From Tubulanus polymorphus (taxonomy: Eukaryota > Nemertea > Palaeonemertea > Tubulaniformes > Tubulanidae): a stretch of DNA of 64,000 nucleotides. Positions 45,045 to 55,768 of the stretch are shown piece after piece (the stretch's first letter is position 1; every line of letters starts with the position of its first letter). A program made the position numbers and the translations under genes. The notes beneath the pieces were generated by a model, which was given only the letters and a program-made list of their open reading frames with translations, was not told the origin of the DNA and did not search any database. Location: NCBI RefSeq assembly GCF_964204645.1, contig NC_134027.1, forward strand, positions 13,504,485-13,568,484, read 5' to 3'.

Positions 45045-47042
45045 GATGTTTCTTTATGACACGATTTAAGCTGTTTGTGTGGACCGACAATTCTGTAATT
45101 TCACACAGGTATTCTCTACTTGATGTAGATGGTGCAGCTTGGTTTATATTTGATTCCGATGGTTATAAGTGCTCTAATTTGGTTAAAAGATAATTAACGT
45201 TACTCGCTAGTTCAAGCCGCTGTATAGCGCGTTGCTACGACGACGCTCGATCAACATACTGGTACTCGCTGTGTAATACTGAACACGTGATCGTACTAGC
45301 ACCGGTTTTAGATAGCGCGCGCGCTGATCGGTCTTAACACTTCTCGGAACTGCTGTGCTAAATGCTGAGAGGCCGAATCTATGCGCAATCATTTATTGGG
45401 CTCGTCACATTTGATAGTGAATGGATAAATAACCGGTGTCAATGACGGTCGCTACTCCCCATCAGTATAACTCATCAGTATAAGAAATAATTCTTTCGAG
45501 TTTTTTTTTTCAATCCCGAAGTTGTTGTTACTATGTTGACCTCGCCGTTTTATAAGCTTACCGATGATTCTTCTAGTATTTTCAGGGTCACAAGACATGA
45601 CGAAGTCGCAAAGTTTTGTACAAATTTCACGAAACAAACAATTATTTAGGCGGCACCTGATCTATTGATTAATTATGATAAATAATGTTTATTTCATTAA
45701 AAATTTGTTTTATTCAAACACTACTTTCATCGCACATAGCGTGATCGGTAGGCCCTACTATTCTACGGTAGGCCATGGACTCTTTCATGTGGTAGGCCTA
45801 TTACAAATGATACAATCCGCGTGTCCGTGAATAAGTGACACGTGGTGGGGCGGGTTGTGAGGAGCATCGAAACTAATCCGTCACAAATAATAGATAGAAA
45901 ACAATACCTTAAGTGGTTAACTTTTATTAACATCATTACCAAATCAAAACCTGCACATCCTATCATAAATAGAAATTCTAAGAATTCATTTCAAAGAATA
46001 ATAAATTACGTCTAAATTTTGGGATTCGAACTCGTAGCATCGATTCAGGTGCCTTTCCCAAAGCGGGTATCCCGCGGGGAAAACCCATTACTATTTATAT
46101 CGAGAATCGCCTTTTTGCGACAGCGCCACGGCGCTGGAGCATATTAAGTTGATCGAACCACCTGGTGTCTTCCAATACCACCACCTAGTGGGCTCAAATT
46201 CAAGTTCAAATATACTTTATTGATACTCATCAAATATACTTAATTGTTACTTTATCAATACTTTATTGTTCCCAGTACGGCAAATACATCGGATTTCCGC
46301 AATTAAGTAGACAGAACACAAATAAAATCAAGAATCTTTTAGTATTCAGAAAACAACGTACATGTTATTTTTCAACTTTAATTAGCAATGAGATAATTTT
46401 TTGCGACACTCACGGATGATGCGCATTCCCTTTCTGGAAGGCTGATCGGCTCTTCCCTGAAAAATTAATTTCTGAATCGACGTCCCGTAATGATGAATAC
46501 TATTTTTAGATCCCCTGATTTCAAAATTCAAAAATATAGATTTATATGAACCTTAGGGGTACCCTTGTAATTAACAAATTATTCGAAAGCAAAGATCTTG
46601 CATTTTAAGCATTTTCTTTATTTCAAGCCGCCGAATTGATTGTCTAAATCTCTTTGCTCTTCTCGGAACTTGTATTCAATTAAATTTTCTATTCTCATTC
46701 TACAATTTGTACATGAATACTATCAACGGTAGCATTTGTTTCTTTTCATTTCGTTTTTCATAATGATTTTGTAATATTTAAATCTTCATTTTATCGCGAC
46801 GGGTGCTTCCGCTTTTAAACTGTTCGTTTGTTACTTCCGATTTTGTAATCTTCTTTAATTTATTCATTCTTTATGACTTCTCTCTCTCCAAAATCGGAAT
46901 AATTGTATCCTTAGATACAATAGGATCTTGATTTTTAATGACTTTGCAAAACCACCTGTCGCAGTATATTTCCTTTTAGAAATATACCTTGTTGACAGCG
47001 AGTTCGGTGAATGAAACAGAAACAATTACACAGAAACCCATC
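44956..47042. mobile_element. Insertion with short GATGGGTTTC inverted ends
   Basis: GATGGGTTTC at 44956-44965 is answered by GAAACCCATC at 47033-47042, and GTTTCTTT flanks both sides as a possible target duplication. The left end also folds back on itself (GATGGGTTTCGTCG...CGAACCCATC). A (TGTC)n run follows at about 45,008-45,042 and a SINE lies at 46.0 kb. No transposase is visible; short frames near 46,700-46,990 on the minus strand (YCDRWFCKVIKNQDPIV; EYKFREEQRDLDNQFGG) could be old exon pieces of unknown origin. Confidence 0.65.
46015..46118 (-). mobile_element. tRNA-derived SINE
   Basis: On the minus strand: TAGTAATGGGTTTTCC, CGGGATACCCGCTTTGGGA, AAGGCACC (A-box side) and GAGTTCGAATCCC (B box). 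Same family as the copies at 18.3 and 19.0 kb; it lies inside the 2.1-kb insertion. Confidence 0.65.
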
Positions 47043-48225
47043 ATGGAAAGTTTCTTTCTGGTGTTTGTTAATTCATCAAATGGAATTATAATATCTAGGT
47101 TTAAATAATTTACAATCTTATTTAAAAAGAATTCATAATTTATTGAATCTGTTATTCTATTTTCCAAATAATACATTAATATTTGTTTGAATATTTTTTT
47201 TATATTTTTCATATCTTCTTCTGTTAATTTAGGTTTTTCATAATAATCGTTAAATAATAAATATAAATACATTTTCTTTTGTTTTGTGTTAAATGTTGAC
47301 GGAATAATTGTTTTTATAATATCTTTTTTTGTTATTTCACCATTTTTATTTTCTATCATTTTCATTTTTTCAAGCCATTGCATATATTCTGGTGTATGAT
47401 CTTCTATAGAAAATATTTTAAAAATTTCATCAAGATAATTTAATTTTGGATCTATGAGAAAATTTCTAGTTTTTTCTTCACCCAATAAATTCTTTTGCCA
47501 TCCACATTCATTACAAAATAACACAGTACCTTCTTGCCCTAAGGTCGCATAACTACATTGTGGACATTTTCGTTTATAATTTATTGGTAATAGATCTTCA
47601 TTAAGCTCTTGGTATTTTCTTACGTTTTCTTTATGTTTTATTGTTCTATTATGTAGATTTGAATTACTTGTTGTAATAATCAATTTACAATATTTACAAT
47701 AATATGTTTTTCTTGTTAATTCATTATATTGTTTTTCTAACTTTTCAACTGTTTCCTTATTATCTGGTAACGTTTTCTCATATTTTATTTTTTCTAATAA
47801 ATTATTTTTTCTTTCATTGAATTCAGTTTCAATTTATTAGAAATTTTATCTATATGTGCTTTACGAAATTGATGATTCTCCCAATCTTCTATATTTTCAG
47901 GGTTATATTTTATTCGACAAGGCTTACAGAAATGATCTTTTATATTATCCTTGTCATAGAATAAGAAAGGTCTTTTCCAAATAATTTCAGGTTCAACTTC
48001 AACAGAATTACTATTACTTTCATTACTATCAACATTAGCCGTTGCACCATTAATTTTACATTTCTCTGAATGTTTTTTAACATAATTACTTGAGAATAGT
48101 TTATTACATTTTGGGCAGTTTAGTTTAGGGGGTTTATAATTTTCTTCATGTTTTTTCATATGTCGAGCCATATTACTTTTTCTTAGAAGTTCACCACAAA
48201 TTTCGCATGCTATCTTCTCATCCAT

Positions 48226-48293
48226 TTATTTAGGAAAAATTTTATTAAAATTAATTTTTAGTGATGAGCGGTAATTTTTTTATGTTATAAATA
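48226..48293. promoter_or_regulatory. Divergent 68-bp promoter region, copy B
   Basis: Same length and layout as 36,871-36,938, with T-runs on both sides ahead of TAAATAATG (right) and TAAATAAATG (left). Conservation between copies is high although the flanking genes have decayed in copy A. Confidence 0.6.
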
Positions 48294-49055
48294 ATGGTAG
48301 AATTAAAAGAATACAGAATATTTGTTGATTCTAGAAAACTTACAAATTATAAATCACATAATTTACTAGTACAATTAGATAGAGAATTTAAGAATTGTGT
48401 AGATTTAAAATTAGTTAATATAAGTTTATGTAATTCTTTTTATAATATATCGAATAAAACTATTGAACATAGAGCCTTTTTAATTTTTGATAAAGGTAAA
48501 AATGAATGGTCCTATATATATTTAAAACCGGGGTTATATAATTTAGATACATTAGCACAAGAAATTAATAGAAAAGCCTGGCACAAGTTAGGTAGTAGTT
48601 CTGGGTTTAGTATTAGATTTTTAAAAAGTGAGAGTTCTGATAGAATAAAGATAAGGTTGTCTAATAGTGAAAAACATAAATTTATGGTAAAAAAACCTAT
48701 AGCTAAACTGTTAGGAATTCTTCCAGATAGATCTTTTAAAAATATTGACGCTACTACACCAAACTTAATACCTTACACACATTTCTATATTTATTGCAAT
48801 TTAATCGATCCTACAAAAACATTCGAAGCAACTAAAGATATAACTTGTAATTCTGGTTTACTAAACATTTTACCATTGAAGAATGTTAAAGAATTTGGAA
48901 CGCAAATAAATTATAATTTAACAGAATGTGATTTCAAACCTTGTATTCCACATTTCAATAATTTTAAATTAGAAATAAGAAATCATAATGGTTATTTAAT
49001 TGATTTGAATAACTTTCCTGTAATTTATGAATTAGTTATAAGATGTAAAGAGTAA
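48294..49055 (+). CDS. Minor capsid (penton/jelly-roll) candidate, copy B
   Basis: 253 residues, intact. The opening EYRIFVDSRKLTNYKSHNLLV, then LVNISLCNSFYNISN, the strand-turn YLKPGLYNLDTLAQEINR and the VKKPIAKLLGI block follow the pattern of single-jelly-roll minor capsid/penton proteins seen in Polintons and large DNA viruses. That pattern is by recall, and structure prediction would be needed. It lies divergent from the zinc-finger gene. Its TAA stop is part of TAATTTTTT, the start signal of the next gene. Confidence 0.6.
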   Translation: MVELKEYRIFVDSRKLTNYKSHNLLVQLDREFKNCVDLKLVNISLCNSFYNISNKTIEHRAFLIFDKGKNEWSYIYLKPGLYNLDTLAQEINRKAWHKLGSSSGFSIRFLKSESSDRIKIRLSNSEKHKFMVKKPIAKLLGILPDRSFKNIDATTPNLIPYTHFYIYCNLIDPTKTFEATKDITCNSGLLNILPLKNVKEFGTQINYNLTECDFKPCIPHFNNFKLEIRNHNGYLIDLNNFPVIYELVIRCKE

Positions 49056-49071
49056 TTTTTTCACTATATAA

Positions 49072-49413
49072 ATGAATATAACTGTTGGACCGAGTATATG
49101 TTTTGGATTTGATTTTAAACGTGAGAAAGAAATAAGAATTAAACTAAATGATGTAATTACTGATATAAAAAGTAAATCATTTAACAATGCATTAATGATT
49201 AATAAAGAAAATTATAATATAGAAAAAGTAATTGATTTAATTAAATCACCTTTAAAATATTATGAATTAAATGAAGATGGAATTATTGATGATATTAAAA
49301 ACATATTAACCGAAATATATGATAATCATAAAAGTAATAATGAAATAAATGTTGATTTAATCATAAATAAGTTAACTAAATATTTTGATGATAGTAATTT
49401 TTTTGATAAATAA
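49072..49413 (+). CDS. 113-residue Polinton protein, copy B
   Basis: Start in CACTATATAAATG. A basic N-terminal part (FDFKREKEIRIKLNDVI) is followed by alternating acidic/hydrophobic helices, with no TM segment. The stop is adjacent to the next ATG (TAAATG), and its last codons (SNFFDK) overlap the T-run signal. Intact here, broken in copy A. Family not recognised. Confidence 0.65.
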   Translation: MNITVGPSICFGFDFKREKEIRIKLNDVITDIKSKSFNNALMINKENYNIEKVIDLIKSPLKYYELNEDGIIDDIKNILTEIYDNHKSNNEINVDLIINKLTKYFDDSNFFDK

Positions 49414-49635
49414 ATGAGTGATAAAAAGTGGATAATAACTGGATTATATAATGGAGCATTACTATCAGTTGGAACTGTTGGTTACTCAATGGTATTAAAA
49501 AAAGTATTTAAAATGGGAAGTGTTAATGTTGATAGATTTGATATAAATGATATTTTAAAATTAACATTAGCAGTTACTTTATCTAATTTAACTATTGATT
49601 ATTTAGAAAAACAAAAATATATTCCTCCCATATAA
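49414..49635 (+). CDS. 73-residue membrane protein, copy B
   Basis: Hydrophobic N-terminal segment WIITGLYNGALLSVGTVGYS, then KLTLAVTLSNLTIDYL. The gene begins at the preceding stop and ends ATATAAATG. This is followed by a seven-codon open frame (RNYFTK after Met) that runs straight into the next gene's AAATAAATG; it looks like part of the start signal rather than a peptide gene. Confidence 0.7.
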   Translation: MSDKKWIITGLYNGALLSVGTVGYSMVLKKVFKMGSVNVDRFDINDILKLTLAVTLSNLTIDYLEKQKYIPPI

Positions 49636-49659
49636 ATGCGTAATTATTTTACTAAATAA

Positions 49660-50082
49660 ATGGCTTCTGCAATTATAACTATTATAGGATCGGCAATTGT
49701 TAACGCTTTAGCATTTACTGGTGGCGGTTATTTATTTAAGCATATTGATAAAAATAGTTCATTAGGAGAACAAAGAAGACATAATTTAGCATTAGAGAAA
49801 TATAATAAAGCAGCAGAAGAATACAGAGAAAAGAGACAAAACTATATGGATTACATCAATAAAGAATTATATGATCAGAAGATTTCACATAGAGATTTTC
49901 AATCAGTTGATGATGCAATGAGTTTATATAACGCGGTAACCAATAAAGAAAAATTACATCTATACAAACCTAAATTATCAGATTATGATACCCCAAGTAA
50001 AGAACAACAGAAATATGAAATAATATGGATTTTAGGTGGAACAGTTATTGTTATATTTGTTGCTTATAAGTTTACTAAGTAG
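49660..50082 (+). CDS. 140-residue two-TM Polinton protein
   Basis: Hydrophobic N-terminus with Ala/Gly (IITIIGSAIVNALAFTGGGY), a basic/acidic coiled-coil-like middle (NLALEKYNKAAEEYREKRQN), a FQSVDDAMSLYNAVT block, and a C-terminal membrane segment (IWILGGTVIVIFVAYKF). The order 'ALAFTGG..YLF..., R-H-N-x-A-x-E..., DDAM.LYN' is familiar to me from cnidarian Polinton hypotheticals (recall, unchecked). Start in CTAAATAAATG. Probably virion/membrane associated; no enzymatic motif. Confidence 0.72.
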   Translation: MASAIITIIGSAIVNALAFTGGGYLFKHIDKNSSLGEQRRHNLALEKYNKAAEEYREKRQNYMDYINKELYDQKISHRDFQSVDDAMSLYNAVTNKEKLHLYKPKLSDYDTPSKEQQKYEIIWILGGTVIVIFVAYKFTK

Positions 50083-50101
50083 TAATTTTTTTTCTAAATA
50101 A

Positions 50102-50536
50102 ATGGAAGATAAAGTTGATAATATTGATATTATTCCTCATGATATAAATAAAACTAAATTAAAAATATATTTAGAAAAACAAATATTAGAATTTGAAAGT
50201 GACTTAAAGATAAAAAAGAAAAAATGTTTAAAAAGTAAAATTATATATTATTTGATTATAAGTGGTTCAGTTACAATTAGTTCTGTAATAACATTTTTAG
50301 CAATATTCAGTCCATTAACACCTTTAGCTATATCAATTGGTGTATTAGGATTAAGTTCAAGTGTTTTAACTGGTATAAGTTCAAAATTAAATATAAAAAG
50401 TAATAAAGAAAAAATTAAAACTAATATAAAAGAAATTAATAAATTAAAGAACACACTAGATTATATAATAAGTTTAAATGGTCATAAAACAGTTGAAGAA
50501 CAAGATAAATTATTAGAAGAATTAATAAATTATTAA
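50102..50536 (+). CDS. 144-residue protein with two adjacent TM segments
   Basis: Start in TAATTTTTTTTCTAAATAAATG. A Lys-rich N-terminal region leads to two closely spaced hydrophobic segments (IIYYLIISGSVTISSVITF and SPLTPLAISIGVLGLSSSVL), then a basic amphipathic tail. Its TAA stop opens the next gene's TAATTTTTT signal. Family not recognised; intact. Confidence 0.65.
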   Translation: MEDKVDNIDIIPHDINKTKLKIYLEKQILEFESDLKIKKKKCLKSKIIYYLIISGSVTISSVITFLAIFSPLTPLAISIGVLGLSSSVLTGISSKLNIKSNKEKIKTNIKEINKLKNTLDYIISLNGHKTVEEQDKLLEELINY

Positions 50537-50552
50537 TTTTTTAATTATATAA

Positions 50553-51875
50553 ATGGCAGATAGTTTTCCAAAAGCTTTCCAAAATAATAAATGAATTAAA
50601 TATAATATTCCTGCAATAGATTTTAATAAAGATATAACATATAGAAATGAAGTTTTAAATTCATTAATTGATTTATATATTTATGTTACTGAAAGTAATA
50701 ATTTTCATGTAAAGATGGAAAATATATTTCATGTGTATACAATTAATTTCAAAAATTTCAATGAGGCAAAACAATGGTTATTAACATCTAATATGAAGTA
50801 TTGGCAGAACCAATTAAATTTTGCGGTTTATTGTGCAACAACAGGTTGTGGAATTAGTTGGAATGATCATTTAAACAAACCAAGTTTACCATTGATGTTA
50901 TCACTTTTTGGATTTCATACATATTTTCAAATAAAATTAATATTAGATGAATTAGAATGTCCTTTACCAGGTTCAAAATATTTTAAAGAATTGAATAATA
51001 ATATTAATTTTTCTAAGTTTTATAAAATATGTAATGAATTTAATATTAATTCAAATAAAGATTTTAGAGCAAAAATTGGAACAATGGGTGGATTAGGAAT
51101 ATTGTATACTAAAGAATTTGGAAAAATAATGACAAATTCAGATATAAGAACACTAAATTGGAATGAATTACCAAAATATTATGAAAATATACAACAACAA
51201 AATAATAATGGTTGGGTTTATTTCATTTTAGAAAATAGTGAAGGTTTTACTAAAGCTGGTATACAAAGAATAAATCAATCTATTAGAACTTATTTGATAT
51301 GTATTTTAGGTGCACAAGTTAAAACAAGATCACCAATAGTTGGAAATGATAACACTTCATTCGATGCACAGAAACAATTCAAAGTATTATTTGAAGATTC
51401 CATTCATAATGATAAAAATAGATCGATTCCAGAAAACATTGTAAGATATCAAAATTATTTAGATAAATCACATATTAGATTAAATTATTGTATAGGCCCT
51501 AATCTATTAATTATTTCTAATGATTTAGTATTAAAGATGGGAAATATAATTGGTTACAATAATCCAATTAAAACTGCAACAATTAATAATTCATTTGGAT
51601 TAAATGATATAAATAAAAAGATTATTACTGCTCCAAAATTAATGGAAGGTGAAAAAAATAAAAAAAATATTCAATCAACAGAAACTAAAACTAAGAATAT
51701 TGAATTAAATAGTGATTCTAAACCGGATTATAATACATCAGAAAATATTAAAACTGATAATATTCAACATGATATAATTAAAACTGATAATGATAATAAA
51801 TACCATGAAAATACTAAATTAGCTTTAACTTGTATAGGAATTGTTATAGGAGGAATATTATATTTTAAATTTTAA
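50553..51875 (+). pseudogene. Conserved Polinton protein (about 440 aa), one in-frame TGA
   Basis: I place the start at 50553 (TATATAAATGGCAG after TAATTTTTT) rather than at the internal ATG 50715, because the frame from 50553 carries the signal; TGA at 50592-50594 interrupts it. The 50715 frame has FHVYTINFKNFNEAKQWLL, FAVYCATTGCGISWNDHL, SEGFTKAGIQRINQSIRTYL and AQKQFKVLFED, blocks I know from cnidarian Polinton hypotheticals (recall). A C-terminal TM anchor (LALTCIGIVIGGILYF) follows an Asn/Lys/Thr-rich linker. The stop TAA is embedded in the next start signal. No catalytic motif recognised. Confidence 0.75.
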
Positions 51876-51891
51876 TTTTTTTATTATATAA

Positions 51892-53355
51892 ATGGATGTA
51901 GAAGGTGGAGAAGATATTGGAATAGATCCTTTTGATGAACCTGGTATAACTGATGAACAACAACCTGATTTTAGTGAAACAAGTTTAAATGATGGTAATG
52001 AGCCAGAATATAATAATAATTTAAATATGCCTGATTACATTAAAAATGCAGAATCACAATTAAATCCTGAAAATTTAGACCCAGATTTAGTAAAACAAGA
52101 TTTAGATAATTTAAACAAAATACCTAAATTAAAACATATAATTGAAAATTCTGAATTTAACATAAATGATGAAGACGTTGGACCTTTAGCATATAAATTA
52201 AAATTTTTAGATAATGGTAAATGTTATTATCGCTTGAAAGGTGATTATTATATTGATATCACTTATAAAAATAATAAAAAGAAAATATTAGCAGAATCAA
52301 CTTTAAAAAAATTAGAACCAGATAAAATCAAAATAATAAGTAATAGTAATGAAATAACTGATGTTACGCAAAAAGAAAGAGATGATAATATAGACGTATT
52401 TGAACAAAGAATTAATGAATTATTTGAAATAATCAAAAAGAAATCAGAAACAGAAAAAACTTCTGAACAGAATATAACTTCCAAAACTAGTAAACTTAAA
52501 TCAAATAAAGTTTCAATTGAAAAACTTTTACCGAATGGATTAATTGATGCAACAGATCAACAATTAGAAGATTTAAATAATATATTTTCTGTTGAAGCAA
52601 TTAGAGAAATTAAAAGTATAAGACTTGCATCTGATAAAATTGCACATGATAAAAGTATAAGAGATTTTAAAATTAGAACTTTAGAAAAAGAATTAACTGA
52701 TAAAAATAAAGAAATAGAACAATTAAACTCTGATTTAGATCATCAAGTAATTGATGAAATGGAATATAGGCAAAAAGAATTACGTTTAGAAAAAGAAAAA
52801 GATGATTAAGAATATAACATAGAATTACAAAAAGAAGAAATTAAATTATTGTTAAAATCATATGATTATAATATTAATAGATTAAAAGTTATTTCTAAAG
52901 ATTTGTTGATAAAACCAAATTCTGAAATATCATTAAAAGATAGAATAAAGTTATTATTTAAATTAGAAGGAATAACAATTCTTTCAATTCTAACAGCTGT
53001 AACTCTGTTATTTACAACAATAGGTTTAGCAATATCAAATGCTTTGAAATCTACTCCTACTCCCAATAAACCAGATAAACCCCCGAATGATAATAATTCT
53101 ATACAAGATAAAGTTAAAGATGGTTTGAAGAAATTAGCAAAATATTTATGGGAACGATCTAAAAAATCTGCTGCAGCATTACCAGGAATTATTGCATCAA
53201 TTGTTGGCTTTATATTGAAATCTGCAGGAAACATTATTAACTTTGCTGCTGAACATATTATTTTATTTTTAATTACAGTTGTAAGTGCTATTATTTTTGG
53301 GTTAGTGAATATGATATCAAAAAGATATCAAGAAAAAATAATAAAAAATAAATAA
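51892..53355 (+). pseudogene. Large acidic coiled-coil membrane protein, one in-frame TAA
   Basis: One frame of 488 codons with TAA at 52807-52809. The N-terminus is acidic (EGGEDIGIDPFDEPGITDEQ). A middle block (FEQRINELFEIIKKKSETEK) and SNKVSIEKLLPNGLI precede a long coiled coil (RTLEKELTDKNKEIEQLNSD). After the stop come KDRIKLLFKLEGITILS and hydrophobic segments (TILSILTAVTLLFTTIGLAI; FAAEHIILFLITVVSAIIFG) around a Pro-rich linker. It lies just before the capsid gene. Role unknown. Confidence 0.72.
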
Positions 53356-53375
53356 TTAATTTTTTTGTTTAATAA

Positions 53376-54611
53376 ATGAGTGGGAGTTATATAAGTCCTT
53401 CTAAGATTTCTAGAATATCTAATGCTATTAAAGCAGAAAGATCACATCATATAATTACTCATAATCCTTCAAATATTAATCCCGATGAAACTTTATATGT
53501 TAGAATTCCTAGATTAACACAAAATACTTTTTATGTTCCAAATAGTATTTATTTATCAGCTGATATAAAAGTTATTGGTCATGATAATAATTATGTTGTT
53601 GATAATGTTGGGAGATATTTGATTAAAAAATTAACTCTAAAGATTGGTCCAGAAACAGTTTTCTCATTAGATGATTATAATTTATTTATGCATTATAAAG
53701 ATGTATGGTTAACTAAAGAAAATAGAAATAATATGATATTTCAGGGTATTCAATCGGAAAACCATAATAAATTAAGATCAGGAGCTAATGACGCAATAGT
53801 AACTCGTGCCACAGATAATTTGATAAAAAAGATTTATGGAAGCAAATATAGAATTCCATTAGACTTTGAATTGATAAATAATAATGCACCTTTATATAAA
53901 TATGTAATTCAAGAAGATATTATATTTGCTCCTGTAAATGAAATTGTATTATCTAGCGTTGTTAAAGATATGGGATATAAATTATCGAATATATGTTTAG
54001 AATATGACACAGTAACTAATGAAAATATTGCTAGCACAATTCAAACTCAATACAATCAAGGATTTTCATTATTATATGATTATATTGATAAATTTAAAAC
54101 TGTAACTATTAATGCAAATGATGAAATAATTAATGAGAATATTAACTTCCCAAGAAGATCTATTAAAGGTATATTAATATTTTTTACCATTGCAACATAT
54201 TCTAATGGTGCAATAAAGGTTGATAATTATTATAATCCTGAAATAACAAAAGTAGAAATAACTATCGAAGGTATAGCAAATAAAATATTTTGCCAGGGAA
54301 TGAGAATGATAGATCAGTGGCCAGAAATTAGAAAACATTTTATGAATGAAAAAGTAAAATCATTTGAAAATTGTAATATTAATCAAATTGATTATTATAC
54401 CGGCAATAAATACGCACTATGGTTAGATTTTAGAACAACAGAGGATAATTCATTACATGGTTCTGGGAAAAAACTACAAAATACTAAAGATGGAATACAA
54501 TTATTCATGGCAAAGAAAAGAGGAGACAAAAATTTCAAAATGCACATTTATATTATATCTGAGGCTCAATTAAATATTGTAAATTCACAATTAGATAGTA
54601 TTCAATATTAG
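53376..54611 (+). CDS. Double-jelly-roll major capsid protein (Polinton/adintovirus type)
   Basis: 411 residues, intact, start in TAATTTTTTTGTTTAATAAATG. Landmarks: SHHIITHNPSNINPDETLYV (N-terminal segment), VDNVGRYLIKKLTLKIGPE, the IFQGIQSENHNKLRSGAND block, and in the second roll NFPRRSIKGILIFF and ITKVEITIEGIANKI followed by QGMRMIDQW. These blocks are those of the Polinton major capsid proteins, which form hexon-like trimers. It is followed by the integrase and ATPase, the usual neighbours. No breaks seen. Confidence 0.88.
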   Translation: MSGSYISPSKISRISNAIKAERSHHIITHNPSNINPDETLYVRIPRLTQNTFYVPNSIYLSADIKVIGHDNNYVVDNVGRYLIKKLTLKIGPETVFSLDDYNLFMHYKDVWLTKENRNNMIFQGIQSENHNKLRSGANDAIVTRATDNLIKKIYGSKYRIPLDFELINNNAPLYKYVIQEDIIFAPVNEIVLSSVVKDMGYKLSNICLEYDTVTNENIASTIQTQYNQGFSLLYDYIDKFKTVTINANDEIINENINFPRRSIKGILIFFTIATYSNGAIKVDNYYNPEITKVEITIEGIANKIFCQGMRMIDQWPEIRKHFMNEKVKSFENCNINQIDYYTGNKYALWLDFRTTEDNSLHGSGKKLQNTKDGIQLFMAKKRGDKNFKMHIYIISEAQLNIVNSQLDSIQY

Positions 54612-54641
54612 AAATATAAAGTTAAAATTAACGATATATAA

Positions 54642-55768
54642 ATGGGTGGTAAAAAAACTCCTAATACTAAAGAACAATATTTAAGAAATTTATATTACAA
54701 CCCTGAGAGTTCGGTTGCTTATTCTTCTACCAAAAATATATGGCGTCAAGTAAAACAAGATAAATTAGATAAGATAATCCCACAAAATGTAGTTAAATAT
54801 AAAGATATAAATGAATTTATGTTAGAACAACCAACATATACAACACATAAAAAAATTGTTAGAAAATATAAAACTCGTAAAACTATGGTAAGTTATGTAG
54901 ATCAACAGTGGCAAGGAGATTTAATTGATATGAAAAATGTTAAGAAAGATAATGATGATTATTGGCGGATATTGAATATAATTGATATTTTTAGTCGTTA
55001 CGTATGGAGTTTCCCACTTTATAGAAAAGATGCTGTACAAACATCAAATGTTTTAAGAAAATTTCTTTCGGATGATAAACTAAAACCAGAAAAAATACAA
55101 TTTGATGATGGAAAAGAGTTTGATAATTCACTTGTTCATGAACTCTTAGATAATCATAATATTGAATATTTTTCAACAAAATCGGATAAAAAAGCAGCAG
55201 TTGTTGAACGATTTAATAGAACATTAAGAACAAGAATGTGGAAATATTTCACAGCAAATAATACTTTTAAATGGATTGATGTTTTACCAAAATTGATAGA
55301 AGGATATAATAATTCTTATCATTCTTCTATTGGAATGAAACCTATTGATGCTAGAAAACCTGAAAATGCTGAAATTGTTTGGAATAATTTATATGGAGCA
55401 TTTCTTTTAGATGATTTTGGTGAACCTAAATTTAAAGTTGGTCAAAATGTTAGAATTTCTAAGTATAAAAAGATATTTGATGAAGGATACGATCGAAATT
55501 TTACTAGGGAAATATATAAAATAAAAAAGGTAATAACAACAAAACCATATGTCTATAAATTAGAAGATTTAGATGGTGAAGAAGTTGATGGCTACTTTTA
55601 CGAAGAAGAATTAAGTTTAACTACAGAAAATCTAGAACAAGAATATAAAATTGAAAAAGTATTAAAAACCAAAACTATTAAAAGAAAAAATATTCTTTAG
55701 TAAAATGGGTTGGATGGCCAGATAAATTCAATGAATGGATATTATCAAGTAAAATTAAAAATATATAA
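54642..55768 (+). pseudogene. Polinton integrase with C-terminal chromodomain, frameshifted near the end
   Basis: Start in GATATATAAATG. N-terminal KEQYLRNLYYNPESSVAYSS; DDE core SYVDQQWQGDLIDMK, IQFDDGKEFDNS and KKAAVVERFNRT; then YNNSYHSSIGMKPIDARK and an SH3-like region (KFKVGQNVRISKY). The frame ends at 55700, but the other frame directly continues with a chromodomain end (LVKWVGWPDKFNEWI) to a TAA at 55766-55768, so one frameshift near 55,690 separates a VEKVLK-type start from the chromodomain. By family it inserts the element's linear DNA. The core frame is otherwise intact. Confidence 0.9.

Larger units (their letters stand above)
44806..48225 (-). pseudogene. Multi-zinc-finger protein, copy B, split by a 2.1-kb insertion
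   Basis: The start at 48225 (CCTAAATAAATG) leads into CEICGELLRKSNMARHMKKH, CPKCNKLFSSNYVKKHSEKC and FCKPCRIKY. A one-base deletion near 47,833 shifts the frame, which then continues through the NLHNRTIKH finger and KCPQCSYATL..FCNECGWQ to about 47,050. The C-terminal 150 bp lie at 44806-44955, beyond an insertion. Its last codons again overlap the PolB stop (44806-44809), and a few PolB codons (LPYG) precede it. Compared with copy A it keeps the second finger intact. Confidence 0.8.

Noticed and set aside
44921-45193. Cys-Leu-Ser-Val repeat protein
   Set aside because: The frame is only the translation of a (TGTC)n microsatellite.
46620-46990. Small zinc protein gene on the minus strand
   Set aside because: Short Cys-containing frames (YSCTNCRMRIEN) are broken and unsupported by splice signals or homology I can recognise; mentioned only as possible exon debris.
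49636-49659. Seven-codon peptide gene between 73-aa and 140-aa genes
   Set aside because: The ATG-to-TAA stretch coincides with the T-run and start signal of the next gene; conserved in copy A for that reason.
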